Source of the DNA: JAGOEY01 sp017997515
Lineage (GTDB): Bacteria; Pseudomonadota; Gammaproteobacteria; Burkholderiales; Burkholderiaceae_C
Direction: 5' to 3'
Assembly (NCBI GenBank): GCA_026314275.1
Contig: CP111109.1
Location: forward strand, 3,844,001 to 3,908,000
Length of the DNA stretch: 64,000 nt
Shown: in pieces, positions 44,239-54,658 of the stretch
Layout: each line of letters opens with the position of its first letter
How positions within the stretch are numbered: position 1 is the stretch's first letter
The notes under the pieces: generated by a model
Database searches by the model: none
Seen by the model: only the letters and a program-made list of their open reading frames with translations
Told to the model about the DNA's origin: nothing
Made by a program: the position numbers and the translations under genes

Positions 44239-44308
44239 CTACCAACGACTGCGCTGCAAAGGGCAGTTTGTAAGCCTTCAAAAACCCTTTCACCACCGGA
44301 GTATTTCC

Positions 44309-44605
44309 ATGATCACACGTCAAAGCACCGTCACTGCCATCACCGCCCTTGCCCTGAGCGCCCTGTCTGCCGGTGCCGCCATGGCCCAGGCCAAACCCAT
44401 GGGTGACGCCATGGCCAAAGTCGAAAAATGCTACGGCGTCTCGATGGCCGGCAAGAACGATTGCGCCGCCGGCCCCGGCACCACTTGCGCGGGTTCGTCC
44501 AAGGTGGACTACCAGGCCAACGCCTGGAAAAACGTGCCCACCGGCACCTGCACCACCATCAAGACACCCAAGGGTATGGGCTCGCTGTCGCCCATGAAGT
44601 CGTAA
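44309..44605 (+). CDS. bufA: Bufferin precursor BufA1 (DUF2282)
   Basis: 98 residues from ATG 44309. A signal peptide (STVTAITALALSALSAGAAMA, cleavage before Q) precedes a ~70-residue core with four cysteines in KCYG, NDCA, TTCAG and GTCTT: the pattern of DUF2282 bufferins. These are ribosomally made peptides whose cysteines are converted by a DUF692 iron enzyme and which bind copper in the periplasm. Here the cognate enzyme and partner genes follow immediately (24 bases). Note lysine-rich contexts around the cysteines. Confidence 0.92.
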   Translation: MITRQSTVTAITALALSALSAGAAMAQAKPMGDAMAKVEKCYGVSMAGKNDCAAGPGTTCAGSSKVDYQANAWKNVPTGTCTTIKTPKGMGSLSPMKS

Positions 44606-44629
44606 GCCGTTTTTGCACCGGCCCGCACC

Positions 44630-45487
44630 ATGACAGCCTCTTTATCGGCAGGCCTGGGCCTCAAGCCCACGCACTATGGCGACGCCCTGGCCTGCCGGGC
44701 AGAGGGGCTGTGGTTTGAAGTGCACCCCGAGAACTACATGGTCGATGGCGGGCCCCGGCTGCGCTGGCTGGACGCTGTGCGCAGCGCACATCCGGTGTCG
44801 CTGCACGGGGTCTCCCTCTCGCTGGCGGGCGACACGCCACCCGACCCCGATCACCTGCAACGTCTGGCCAGCCTGGTCCGGCGTATCGAGCCCGCGCTGG
44901 TGTCCGAACACCTGGCGTGGTCGGCCTGGAACGGCCAGCATTTCCCCGACCTGCTGCCGTTCCCGCGCAGCACCGAGGCGCTGCGCCGCATCAGCGCCAA
45001 CATCGACCAGACGCAGTCTGCACTGGGCCGCCGCATCGCCATCGAAAACCCGTCCCACTACCTGCACATCGACGGCCACGGCTGGGACGAAATCGACTTT
45101 TTGCAGGCGCTGGTGCAGCGCACCGGCTGCGGCCTGCTGCTGGATGTGAACAACGTTTATGTATCCGCCCGCAACCTGGGCTTTGACGCGGGTGGCTACA
45201 TCGACCGCTTCCCGGCACAAGCGGTGATGGAAATCCATCTTGCGGGCCACACCAGCGACCCGACACTGGGTGCCAATTTGCTGATCGACTCGCACGACGC
45301 CCCAGTCGCCCCCGAAGTGTGGGCGCTGTACCGCCGCCTGGTGGATCGCATCGGCACACGGCCCACGCTGATCGAGCGGGACGGCAATGTGCCCGCGTTT
45401 GCGGCCTTGCTGAACGAGCGCAACGCTGCGGCAAACGTGCTGAAAAGTACGGCATCACACCTCCCGGAAATGGCGGAGGCCGTATGA
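44630..45487 (+). CDS. bufB: Bufferin-modifying multinuclear iron oxidase BufB (DUF692/MNIO)
   Basis: 285 residues, TIM-barrel DUF692. Candidate iron ligands sit in family positions: EVHPENYM, SLHGVSLSLAG, SEHLAW, IENPSHYL, LLLDVNNVYVS, EIHLAGH, DSHDAPV and ERDGNVP. MNIO enzymes oxidise peptide cysteines, in bufferins to thiooxazole groups. Its last codons overlap the bufC start (ATGA), consistent with a BufB-BufC complex. Confidence 0.94.
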   Translation: MTASLSAGLGLKPTHYGDALACRAEGLWFEVHPENYMVDGGPRLRWLDAVRSAHPVSLHGVSLSLAGDTPPDPDHLQRLASLVRRIEPALVSEHLAWSAWNGQHFPDLLPFPRSTEALRRISANIDQTQSALGRRIAIENPSHYLHIDGHGWDEIDFLQALVQRTGCGLLLDVNNVYVSARNLGFDAGGYIDRFPAQAVMEIHLAGHTSDPTLGANLLIDSHDAPVAPEVWALYRRLVDRIGTRPTLIERDGNVPAFAALLNERNAAANVLKSTASHLPEMAEAV

Positions 45488-46263
45488 CACACGCTCTCAC
45501 CCTTTTCCAGTCGGCTTTTGCCAGCGCCCTATTCCACCCCGGCGACCCATCCGCACAGCCACTGGGCTCCCTCACCGCCCAACCCGCCTTCGCGGTCTAC
45601 CGCAACACGGTCATGAAGGGCTGCATCGACGCCCTGGAGGCCACCTTCCCCAGCGTGGTGCGTCTGGTCGGCCAGGAATGGTTCCGCGCCGCTGCGGCGG
45701 TGTACGTGGTGGCACACCCGCCCAGCGATGGCCGCATGCTGTGTTTTGGTGAAGGTTTTGCCGACTTCCTCGACCAGTTCGATGCCGCCCGAGATTTACC
45801 TTATCTGGCCAACGTGGCCCGGCTCGACCGCTGCTGGACCGAGGCCCACATGGCCGCAGACGCCAGCGCAGCCGACAGCCAATTTCTCGCTACCCTGTCG
45901 CCCGAAGTGCTGGGCGACACCGTGCTAATGCCCCACCCTGCCGCACGCTGGCACTGGTTCGCCACACAACCGGTCTACAGCCTGTGGCACCACAACCGCG
46001 AAACATCGCTCCAACACGGCGGCATGGACGAGATCCATTGGCACGGCGAAGGTGCCCTGCTCACCCGGCCACACGATGCCGTGTTGTGGTGTGCAGCCAG
46101 CCAGGCCGACTGTGCCTTTCTGGACGCCTGCGCCACAGGCCAGCCGCTGGGCCATGCAGCTGCCGCTGCGCTGCACACCGACCCAGCGCTAGACCTGGCC
46201 GATCTGCTGGCGCGTTTGCTGCGCGCCGGTGCACTGATTCCCTCCCCCACCCGCAACCCCTGA
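45484..46263 (+). CDS. bufC: Bufferin partner protein BufC (DUF2063)
   Basis: 259 residues beginning with the DUF2063 domain (LFQSAFASALFHPGD, FAVYRNTVMKGCIDALEATFPSVVRLVGQEWFRAAAAVYVVAHPP), which recognises the precursor and presents it to the DUF692 enzyme. The C-terminal half is a less conserved Ala/His-rich region. Overlaps bufB by four bases and precedes the DoxX gene by eight. Confidence 0.92.
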   Translation: MTHALTLFQSAFASALFHPGDPSAQPLGSLTAQPAFAVYRNTVMKGCIDALEATFPSVVRLVGQEWFRAAAAVYVVAHPPSDGRMLCFGEGFADFLDQFDAARDLPYLANVARLDRCWTEAHMAADASAADSQFLATLSPEVLGDTVLMPHPAARWHWFATQPVYSLWHHNRETSLQHGGMDEIHWHGEGALLTRPHDAVLWCAASQADCAFLDACATGQPLGHAAAAALHTDPALDLADLLARLLRAGALIPSPTRNP

Positions 46264-46271
46264 GGCACACC

Positions 46272-46745
46272 ATGCACACCACCACAAACCCACCGCTGGC
46301 TCCCGCAACCGGCCTGCGCGCTCATTGGGACAGCCTGGCAGCATGGCTTACCCGCACCACGCCACACGACCTGTTGGCGCTGGTCAACCGCATCGCCATC
46401 GCCGCCATCTTTTTCTATTCAGGCCGCACCAAGGTGGAAGGTTTCCTCACCATCACCGAAGGCACGTACGAGCTGTTCCGCTCCGAATACAAGCTGCCCC
46501 TGATGCCGCCCGAGCTTGCCGCCCCTCTGGCGACCTATGCCGAACACCTGTTCCCCCTGCTGCTGGTGCTGGGGCTGTTCACCCGGTTGTCTGCGCTGGC
46601 CCTGCTAGGCATGACCCTCACGATCCAGCTGTTTGTTTACCCCGATGCCTGGCCAACCCATCTGTCGTGGGCGGCGCTGCTGCTCTACCTGGTGGGGCGC
46701 GGCGGGGGTGTTTTGTCGCTGGACCGCTGGTTACGCATTGCCTGA
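46272..46745 (+). CDS. DoxX family membrane protein
   Basis: 157 residues, four membrane helices; DoxX core ALVNRIAIAAIFFYSGRTKVEGF, PPELAAPLATYAEHLFPLLLVLGLFTRLSALALLGMTLTIQLFVYPDAW. DoxX proteins are usual last genes of bufferin operons, probably a quinone-linked redox component that could reoxidise cofactors or the product; exact role unknown. The operon ends without a clear T-run terminator; 46762-46782 has a weak 7-bp dyad CCCTACG/CGTAGGG. Confidence 0.9.
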   Translation: MHTTTNPPLAPATGLRAHWDSLAAWLTRTTPHDLLALVNRIAIAAIFFYSGRTKVEGFLTITEGTYELFRSEYKLPLMPPELAAPLATYAEHLFPLLLVLGLFTRLSALALLGMTLTIQLFVYPDAWPTHLSWAALLLYLVGRGGGVLSLDRWLRIA

Positions 46746-46872
46746 AAAAAGCCCTGCCACCCTACGTCAAAAGGCGTAGGGATGGGCCCCGCAAGCAAGG
46801 GAAAACCAGGGGCGGCACAGCGCTTGCTAGTTCAGTCCTCAATCGGTACATTGCTGTTTTTGAGGGCTCTCT

Positions 46873-48185
<1,313 letters not shown>

Positions 48186-48189
<4 letters not shown>

Positions 48190-49493
48190 ATGCTACTATT
48201 TTAATAGCTGGATGCGCAGATACAGAAAGCGCCGCAAGCCTTTTACGCTCTACAAACAGCATCCGCGAACGCGCCCAGGCCCTGCTGGCCCAGGCACGTA
48301 ACGGAGCGTCGCGCCATTTCACAGTGGACGACAACGCACTCAACGACGCCGCCGCCGTGGTGGCCGAGGTGACCCAGGCCCGTTACCCCGACGGCGCGAT
48401 CCCGTACCACAGCCGCTGGCGGCATTTTGAAGCGGGCGGCGTCGACCGCCGCGCCCTGCTCGACGCCCGCCTGGGCGATGTCAGCGCAGCCACCCGTGCC
48501 CGTGCGCAGATCGACCTGGCGCTGGTGAGTGTGTTGCTCGACGCCGGTGCCGGGTCCGACTGGAAATATGTGGAGTCGGCCAGCGGCCAGACCTTCACCC
48601 GTTCCGAAGGCCTGGGTGTGGCCAGCTTCCACGCCTTCACCGCAGGCATGTTCTCCAGCGACGCAGCCAACCCGTTGCAGGTCGATGCAGCCGGGCTGCG
48701 TGGTGTCATCACCGACCGGCTCGGCCAAGCGTTCCAGGTGCAGGCCCGCAACCCGTTGGTCGGTCTGGAAGGCCGCGCCACGCTGCTGCGCCGCCTGGGA
48801 GAAGTGCTGGCCGACCAGCCCGCTGCGTTTGGTGCGCAGGGCCGCCCTGGCGGCATCTTTGACCTGCTGACCAACTCCGACCACCACGCGCCGCCCGAAA
48901 CCGCCGAGGTGTCGGCGCACGGTATTTTGTCCACCCTGCTCGACACGCTGTCGGGCATCTGGCCCGCGCAGAACAGCATCGCATCGCCCCCACGTCCTGA
49001 TCGCCCCGGCCGCGCCAGCGACGCCGTGGCGCTGGGTGACTGCTGGCGCCACTCCGATGTACGCGGCCCGGGCCTGACCGACGGCTGGATGCCCTTCCAC
49101 AAACTCTCGCAGTGGCTGACCTATTCGCTCTTGGAGCCGTTTGAGTGGGCCGGTGTCACCGTCACCGGGCTTGACGCCCTCACCGGACTGCCCGAATACC
49201 GCAACGGCGGCCTGCTGATCGACGCCGGGGTGCTGCAGCCCAAAGACCCCGCCGCCCTGGCACAGCGTTACCGCGCGGGTGATGAATTTATCGTCGAATG
49301 GCGCGCACTCACCGTGGCGCTGCTCGACGAGCTGGCCCCACTCGTGCGCCAGCGCCTGGGCCTGTCGGCCGAGGCCATGCCCCTGGCCTGTGTGCTCGAA
49401 GGCGGCACCTGGGCCGCAGGCCGCGTGTTGGCACAACGCTTGCGTGGTGGGCCACCACCGTTGAATATCGAGAGTGACGGCACGATTTTTTGA
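48186..49493 (+). CDS. DUF1688 protein (URC4, uracil catabolism)
   Basis: 435 residues from GTG 48186, overlapping the URC1 stop (GTGA). DUF1688 is found only in URC-type pyrimidine degradation clusters; its chemistry is not known. Typical blocks: IRERAQALLAQARNGASRHFTVDD, IPYHSRWRHFEAGGVDRRALLD, GSDWKYVESASGQTFTRSEGLGVASFHAF, and the ending EGGTWAAGRVLAQRLRGGPPPLNIESDGTIF. The first ~20 residues (NATILIAGCADTESAASLLRST) are encoded by a dispersed-repeat copy, so the repeat supplies the present N-terminus; the conserved domain starts at about residue 22. Confidence 0.88.
48191..48247 (+). repeat. Dispersed palindromic repeat, copy 7 (N-terminal codons of the DUF1688 gene)
   Basis: TACTATTTTAATAGCTGGAT, then GCGCAGA and AAGCGCCGCAAGCCTTTT, matching the family's order. 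Translated in frame. Confidence 0.7.
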
Positions 49494-49541
49494 TACTGTT
49501 CTCCCTTTTCACTGTGAATCGTCCCTGAGAGACCCTTTGTT

Positions 49542-50171
49542 ATGTCCAACGTCCACGTCATCAACCACCCTCTGGTCCAGCACAAACTCACCCTGATGCG
49601 CCGCAAGGACGCGTCCACCAACAGCTTTCGCCGCCTGCTTAATGAGCTGAGCTCGTTGATGGCCTACGAGGTCACGCGCGACGTGCCCATGCAGGACATC
49701 GAGATCGAAACCCCGCTGGAGACCATGACCAGCAAGGTCATCGACGGCAAGAAGCTGGTGCTGGTATCCATCCTGCGTGCAGGCAACGGCATTCTGGAAG
49801 GCATGCTGAGTGTGGTGCCCGGTGCCCGCGTCGGCCACATCGGCCTGTACCGTGACCCGAAAACACTCACCGCCGTCGAGTACTACTTCAAGATGCCGTC
49901 CGAGATGCAGGACCGCGACATCATCGTGGTGGACCCGATGCTGGCCACCGGCAACTCGGCCGTGGCGGCGGTGGAGCGCCTGAAAGAAATGCGCCCCAAA
50001 TCGATCAAGTTCGTCTGCCTGCTCGCCGCGCCAGAAGGCGTGGCCACGCTGCAGGCCGCCCACCCCGACGTGCCGATCTACACCGCCGCCATCGACCGCG
50101 AACTGAACGACCACGGCTACATCCTGCCGGGGTTAGGCGACGCAGGCGACCGCATTTTCGGAACCAAATAA
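49542..50171 (+). CDS. upp: Uracil phosphoribosyltransferase
   Basis: 209 residues. Makes UMP from uracil and PRPP. LVSILRAGNGILEGMLSVVPGARVGHIGLYRDP, PRPP-binding VDPMLATGNSAVAAVERLK and the C-terminal GLGDAGDRIFGTK are complete. In URC clusters this enzyme (URC6 in yeast) primes uracil for the pathway, and with the downstream cytosine deaminase it salvages or degrades cytosine and uracil. 48 bases after the DUF1688 gene. Confidence 0.97.
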   Translation: MSNVHVINHPLVQHKLTLMRRKDASTNSFRRLLNELSSLMAYEVTRDVPMQDIEIETPLETMTSKVIDGKKLVLVSILRAGNGILEGMLSVVPGARVGHIGLYRDPKTLTAVEYYFKMPSEMQDRDIIVVDPMLATGNSAVAAVERLKEMRPKSIKFVCLLAAPEGVATLQAAHPDVPIYTAAIDRELNDHGYILPGLGDAGDRIFGTK

Positions 50172-50256
50172 GCCGCATTTGCAATCCGTCTACAGCGGCG
50201 AAACCAGGGCAGGGGCTAGTGTGTAAAAGCCCCACCGCAACGGATAAACACACCCC

Positions 50257-51543
50257 ATGCTCGACCTGCTGATCCACAACGCCACCCTGCCCGACGGCCA
50301 CACCGGCATGGCGGTTGCCGTGCAGGATGGCCGCATCCTCGAAGTCAGCGCCGGGCTGCACTCCGCACACACGCAGGCCCACACCACCATCGACGCGCAG
50401 GGCCTGCTGCTGGCACCACCGTTTGTGGACCCGCACTTTCACATGGACGCCACCCTCAGCTACGGCCTGCCGCGCGTCAACCAGAGCGGCACCCTGCTCG
50501 AAGGCATAGCACTGTGGGGCGAGCTGAAACCCCTGCTCACCGCCGACGCGCTGATCGAACGTGCCCTCACCTACTGCGACTGGGCCGTGGCCAAAGGCCT
50601 GCTGGCGATCCGCACCCACGTGGACACCAGCGACCCCAGCCTGCTGGCGGTGGACGCACTGCTGGAAGTCAAACGCCGTGTTGCGCCGTACATCGACCTG
50701 CAACTCGTCGCCTTCCCGCAAGACGGCGTGCTGCGCAGCCCCGGCGGTGTGCAGAACCTGCTGCGCACGCTGGACAAGGGTGTCGATGTGGTGGGCGGTA
50801 TCCCCCACTTCGAGCGCACCATGGCGGACGGCGCTGCCAGTGTGAAGCTGCTGTGTGAAGCCGCTGCAGAGCGTGGCCTGCTGGTGGACATGCACTGCGA
50901 CGAGTCCGACGACCCGCTCTCGCGCCACATCGAAACCCTGGCCTTCGAAGCCCAGCGCCTGGGCCTGCAGGGCCGCGTGACCGGCTCGCACTGCACGTCC
51001 ATGCACAGCATGGACAACTACTACGTCAGCAAACTGCTGCCGCTGATCGCCGAGGCAGGCGTGAGCGTCATCGCCAACCCCCTCATCAACATCACCCTGC
51101 AAGGCCGCCACGACACCTACCCCAAACGCCGCGGCATGACGCGTGTGACCGAGCTGATGGCCGCCGGTGTCAACGTCGCCTTTGGCCACGACTGCGTGAT
51201 GGACTCGTGGTACGGCATGGGCAGCGGCGACATGCTGGAGGTGGCCCACATGGGCCTGCACGTGGCGCAGATGACCAGCCAGGCCGGCATCCACCAGTGC
51301 TTTAACGCGGTGACTACCAACGCGGCCAAGGTGATGCACCTGCAAGGCTACGGGCTGGAGCCGGGCTGCGACGCCAGTTTTGTGCTGCTACAGGCGCGTG
51401 ACCCGGTAGAAGCAATCCGGCTGCGTGCCACGCGGCTGAAGGTGTGGCGCAAAGGCCAATTGCTGGCCGAGACACCTGCTGCAACAACGCGGTTGCTGGT
51501 GGAGGGTCGCGCGGGCGAAACTTCGTTTATGCCGAACCGATGA
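50257..51543 (+). CDS. codA: Cytosine deaminase
   Basis: 428 residues, the CodA length. Amidohydrolase marks: metal pair in PHFHMDATLS, DMHCDESDDPLSRHIE with the catalytic Glu, GSHCTSMHSMDNYY with His, LQGRHDTYPKRRGMTRV and GHDCVMDSWYGMG with the metal Asp. Deaminates cytosine to uracil, feeding upp and the URC pathway. The active-site pattern matches E. coli CodA in order; related isoguanine or other pyrimidine substrates remain possible. 85 bases downstream of upp. Confidence 0.9.
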   Translation: MLDLLIHNATLPDGHTGMAVAVQDGRILEVSAGLHSAHTQAHTTIDAQGLLLAPPFVDPHFHMDATLSYGLPRVNQSGTLLEGIALWGELKPLLTADALIERALTYCDWAVAKGLLAIRTHVDTSDPSLLAVDALLEVKRRVAPYIDLQLVAFPQDGVLRSPGGVQNLLRTLDKGVDVVGGIPHFERTMADGAASVKLLCEAAAERGLLVDMHCDESDDPLSRHIETLAFEAQRLGLQGRVTGSHCTSMHSMDNYYVSKLLPLIAEAGVSVIANPLINITLQGRHDTYPKRRGMTRVTELMAAGVNVAFGHDCVMDSWYGMGSGDMLEVAHMGLHVAQMTSQAGIHQCFNAVTTNAAKVMHLQGYGLEPGCDASFVLLQARDPVEAIRLRATRLKVWRKGQLLAETPAATTRLLVEGRAGETSFMPNR

Positions 51544-51692
51544 ACCGATGAATCGGTGCACCGTTGCGGTCGCTGTGCAGCAGCCTGCATTTAATGCCTT
51601 TTAGGCCTGCATCGCACAATCCACCTTCGCTTACAGCTCACATATCCATAGCAAAACTGGGCCACTATTGCAGGATCCACGGAGGAGATACC

Positions 51693-53165
51693 ATGCCCAT
51701 CGACTTGAAACAGCTCGCCGAGCAGGCCATGCACACACGTGGCCTGCTGCCGGCCTTCGCACCCGAGGCGCTGCAAGAAGCCGAAGCCGCCCGCGCAGCC
51801 GGGCCGCAACATGTGGCCCGTGCACTCACACAACCCGGCGTCCACGACCTGAGCGCACTCACCTGGTTTTCCATCGACAACGACGACACGCTGGACCTGG
51901 ACCAGCTGAGCGTGGCCGAGGCCTTGCCCGGCGGCCGCACGCGGCTGATGGTGGCGGTGGCCGATGTGGATGTGCTGGTGCCTATGGGCGGCGCGGTGGA
52001 CGCACATGCCGCCGCCAACACCACATCGGTTTACACGGCGGCGGGCGTGTTCCCCATGCTGCCCGAGGTGCTGTCCACCGACGCCACATCGCTGCACCAG
52101 GGGCAAGAACGACTGGCCGTGGTGGTGGACATGCAGGTGGACACCAACGGCACCGTGGCCACATCCGACGTGTACCGCGCCGTGGTGCTGAACCATGCCA
52201 AGCTGACCTACAGCGGTGTGTCCGCATGGCTCGACGGCAGCGCCCCGCCCTTGCCGCAGTTCGCCACCGTGCCGGGGCTGGAGGCGCAGATCCGCCTGCA
52301 CGACACACTGGCCAGCCAGTTGCGGCAGTGGCGCCAGCAGCGCGGCGCACTCAACATGAACACGGTGGCGGCCCGCCCCGTGTTTGTGGACGGGCAGTTG
52401 ACCGACCTGCAACCCGACCCACGCAACCGCGCCAAGGACCTGATCGCCGACCTGATGATTGCCGCCAATGCCGCCACAGCCCGCTTCCTCACTGACAAAG
52501 GCTTTCCGTCACTGCGCCGCTTTCTGCAGGCACCCCGCCGCTGGGACCGCATCGAAGCGCTGGCGGCAGACCACGGCGTCACCCTGCCCGCCGAGCCCGA
52601 CGCTGTGGCGCTGGACCAATTCCTGATGGCGCAGCGCGTGGCCAACCCCGCGGGTTTTGCCGACCTGTCACTGGCCGTGGTGAAGATGCTCGGCTCCGGT
52701 GAATACATGGCCACCCCGGCGGGTGTGGGCGGCCAAGGACACTTCGGCCTGGCCGTGAACGACTATGCCCACTCCACCGCGCCCAACCGCCGTTTCCCCG
52801 ACCTGGTGACCCAACGCCTGGTGAAAACCGCCCTCACCGGCGCACCGACGCCCTACAGCACCGAGGCCCTGACCGACATCGCCCGCCACTGCACGCTGCA
52901 AGAAGACAACGCCAGCAAGGTCGAACGCGAGGTGCTCAAAGCCGCCGGTGCCTACCTGCTGCACGACCGCATCGGCGAGACGTTCGACGCCATCGTCACT
53001 GGCGCTGCACCCAAGGGCACTTATGTGCGTATTGCCCGCCCGCTGCTGGAGGGGCGTGTGGTGCGCGGGTTTGAAGGGCTGGATGTGGGGGACAAAGTGC
53101 AGGTGCGGCTGGTCGAGGTGGACGCCGGGAAGAGCCATATTGATTTTGAATTCGTGTCGAAATAG
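51693..53165 (+). CDS. RNase II/R (RNB) family exoribonuclease
   Basis: 490 residues from ATG 51693, which has GGAGGAGA upstream. The catalytic RNB domain is recognisable: FSIDNDDTLDLDQLSVAEALPGGRTRLMVAVADVDVLVPMGGAVD holds the magnesium aspartates; LPEVLSTDATSLHQGQERLAVVV, FADLSLAVVKMLGSGEY and HSTAPNRRFPDLVTQRLV follow. There is no cold-shock domain at the N-terminus, making it shorter than RNase II (644 aa); a C-terminal S1-like strand set (GTYVRIARPLLEGRVVRGFEGLDVGDKVQVRLVEVD) is present. Likely a 3'-5' exoribonuclease of the short betaproteobacterial/Deinococcus type. Confidence 0.9.
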   Translation: MPIDLKQLAEQAMHTRGLLPAFAPEALQEAEAARAAGPQHVARALTQPGVHDLSALTWFSIDNDDTLDLDQLSVAEALPGGRTRLMVAVADVDVLVPMGGAVDAHAAANTTSVYTAAGVFPMLPEVLSTDATSLHQGQERLAVVVDMQVDTNGTVATSDVYRAVVLNHAKLTYSGVSAWLDGSAPPLPQFATVPGLEAQIRLHDTLASQLRQWRQQRGALNMNTVAARPVFVDGQLTDLQPDPRNRAKDLIADLMIAANAATARFLTDKGFPSLRRFLQAPRRWDRIEALAADHGVTLPAEPDAVALDQFLMAQRVANPAGFADLSLAVVKMLGSGEYMATPAGVGGQGHFGLAVNDYAHSTAPNRRFPDLVTQRLVKTALTGAPTPYSTEALTDIARHCTLQEDNASKVEREVLKAAGAYLLHDRIGETFDAIVTGAAPKGTYVRIARPLLEGRVVRGFEGLDVGDKVQVRLVEVDAGKSHIDFEFVSK

Positions 53166-53213
53166 GGCTCTGGCGCACGCTGCATATGCGGGTCTAGCTA
53201 TACTAAAAATAGC
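53165..53213 (-). repeat. Dispersed palindromic repeat, copy 8 (after the RNB gene)
   Basis: Minus-strand copy: GCTATTTTTAGTATAGCTAG, then GCATATGCAGCGTGCGCCAGAGC. Directly abuts the stop codon of the exoribonuclease gene. The rest of 53214-53404 shows no gene and separates the chromosomal backbone from the integron. Confidence 0.7.
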
Positions 53214-53404
53214 AAAAATGTCACTACTGCAGTCGATCACCCTATTCATTACCAGGGCCAGCCACCGCGTCACTTACCAAGCAAGTTCGACGGCACGGCG
53301 CACATAACGCCGTGCCTGTCGAAGCTGCAGCGTGGTGCGGGCGCTTGCCTGCGGTGGCTTCAGGCCCAAAAGAGAAACTTTTCCTTCAACCGCAAAGCAG
53401 TCGG

Positions 53405-54409
53405 TCATGCTCCGAACAAGGCATCCAGCGGACTGGCTGTTCCTCCCGCGGCCACCTTCAGCACATGCGTGTAGATCATGGTCGTAGACACATCGCTGTG
53501 ACCCAAAAGCTCCTGCACTGTGCGGATATCTGTGCCAGATTGCAGCAAGTGTGTGGCAAAGCTGTGGCGCAAGGTGTGCACAGAAACGGGCTTGCAAATG
53601 CCCGCCTGGGCTACGGCCTTCTTTACCGCGCGTTGCAACCTTTCTTCAAACAAATGGTGGCGGCGCTCAACGCCTGAGTATGGGTCTACAGAAAACGTGG
53701 GCGAAGGAAACAACCAGAACCAGCCCCAGGTGCTGCCGACTTGGGGATACTTGTGCTCCAGCGCATACGGCGTTTGCACACCGCTGCGCTGCGCCTGTCT
53801 GTCCTGCTCCCACACGCTTCTCGCGTGCAATAACTGGTTGCGCAGTGTTTGCACCAGTGTGCGCGGCAACATCACCACCCGGTCCTTGTTGCCCTTGGCC
53901 TCCCTGACAATGAGCACATGGCGGTCAAAGTCCACATCCTTGACACGCAGCCGCAGCCCCTCCATCAGTCGCATGCCCGTGCCGTAAAGAAGTTGCGCCA
54001 GCAACCGCATGTCGGGCTCCAGAAACTGGAACAAAGCGGCCACCTCCTCCTTGGTCAGCACACTGGGAATACGGCGCTTTTGCGCAGGGCGGTTAATGTC
54101 ATCCAGCCAAGGCAAATCAATCGCCAGCACCTCCCGATAGAGAAATAACAAGGCACTGAGCGCCTGGTTGTGCGTGGAGGCAGATACCCTGCGCTCAGTG
54201 GCCAGCATGGTCAAAAAAGCCTCTACTTCTCGCACACCCATGTCACGCGGATGCCGCATTCCCTCCGAACGCCCAGACCAACGGACGAAAAAGCGCACCC
54301 AGTACAGGTAGGCCTTTTCGGTACTGAGGCTATAGTGCAGGTAGCGAATGCGCTCGCGGACTTGATCCAACAACCGCGCGGAGCGCATAACGGGCATGCC
54401 GGGTTTCAT
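53405..54409 (-). CDS. intI: Integron integrase IntI
   Basis: 334 residues, a tyrosine recombinase. Catalytic residues: Arg147 in LYGTGMRLMEG, His278 and Arg281 in HTLRH, His304 in LLGHSDVSTT and Tyr313 in MIYTH. The extra IntI-specific insertion (ALEHKYPQVGSTWGWFWLFPSP, then GVERRHHLFEERLQRAV) proves it is an integron integrase and not a general XerC/D. It resembles IntI1 throughout but is clearly not identical to it, so another class. Intact; transcribed away from the cassette, with an SOS box 14 bases upstream of the ATG. Confidence 0.96.
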   Translation of the reverse strand: MKPGMPVMRSARLLDQVRERIRYLHYSLSTEKAYLYWVRFFVRWSGRSEGMRHPRDMGVREVEAFLTMLATERRVSASTHNQALSALLFLYREVLAIDLPWLDDINRPAQKRRIPSVLTKEEVAALFQFLEPDMRLLAQLLYGTGMRLMEGLRLRVKDVDFDRHVLIVREAKGNKDRVVMLPRTLVQTLRNQLLHARSVWEQDRQAQRSGVQTPYALEHKYPQVGSTWGWFWLFPSPTFSVDPYSGVERRHHLFEERLQRAVKKAVAQAGICKPVSVHTLRHSFATHLLQSGTDIRTVQELLGHSDVSTTMIYTHVLKVAAGGTASPLDALFGA

Positions 54410-54422
54410 GGGATTTTTATAC

Positions 54423-54438
54423 CTGTGTTTTTGAACAG
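54423..54438. promoter_or_regulatory. LexA (SOS) box in the intI promoter
   Basis: CTGTGTTTTTGAACAG fits CTG-N10-CAG, is preceded by TAC and followed by TGTACAG, and lies 14-29 bases upstream of the intI start. SOS control of integrases by LexA is established for other integrons; lexA itself is in this window. Confidence 0.87.
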
Positions 54439-54495
54439 TGTACAGAGCAAAAACCCAAGCTGCAAGCCGCTTTCAGGAGAATTGAATGTCCAGAA

Positions 54496-54549
54496 TATCC
54501 CGCACTGTCCAACTTATCCCGCAAGTTCTGCGGGATACATTACGTTAGA
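54496..54549 (+). other. attI: attI-like recombination region
   Basis: Three copies of TATCCCGCA, two direct (54496-54504, 54515-54523) and one inverted (54529-54537), precede the core GTTAGAT (54543-54549). This resembles the direct-repeat plus core layout of attI sites. The rest of 54439-54495 shows no gene; cassette promoter Pc is not identifiable by eye. Confidence 0.65.
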
Positions 54550-54658
54550 TGCCAGATTTGGCGTTGCGTATGCTCACAGAAAATCGATAGCCGCAAGACT
54601 GTTTTTGGCAACTCATAGCCACTACAATTTCTCCTTCATACCGTAGAGGAGATTGCGC

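Noticed and set aside
46762..46782. Terminator after doxX
   Set aside because: A 7-bp dyad CCCTACG/CGTAGGG without a T-run; kept as a note only.
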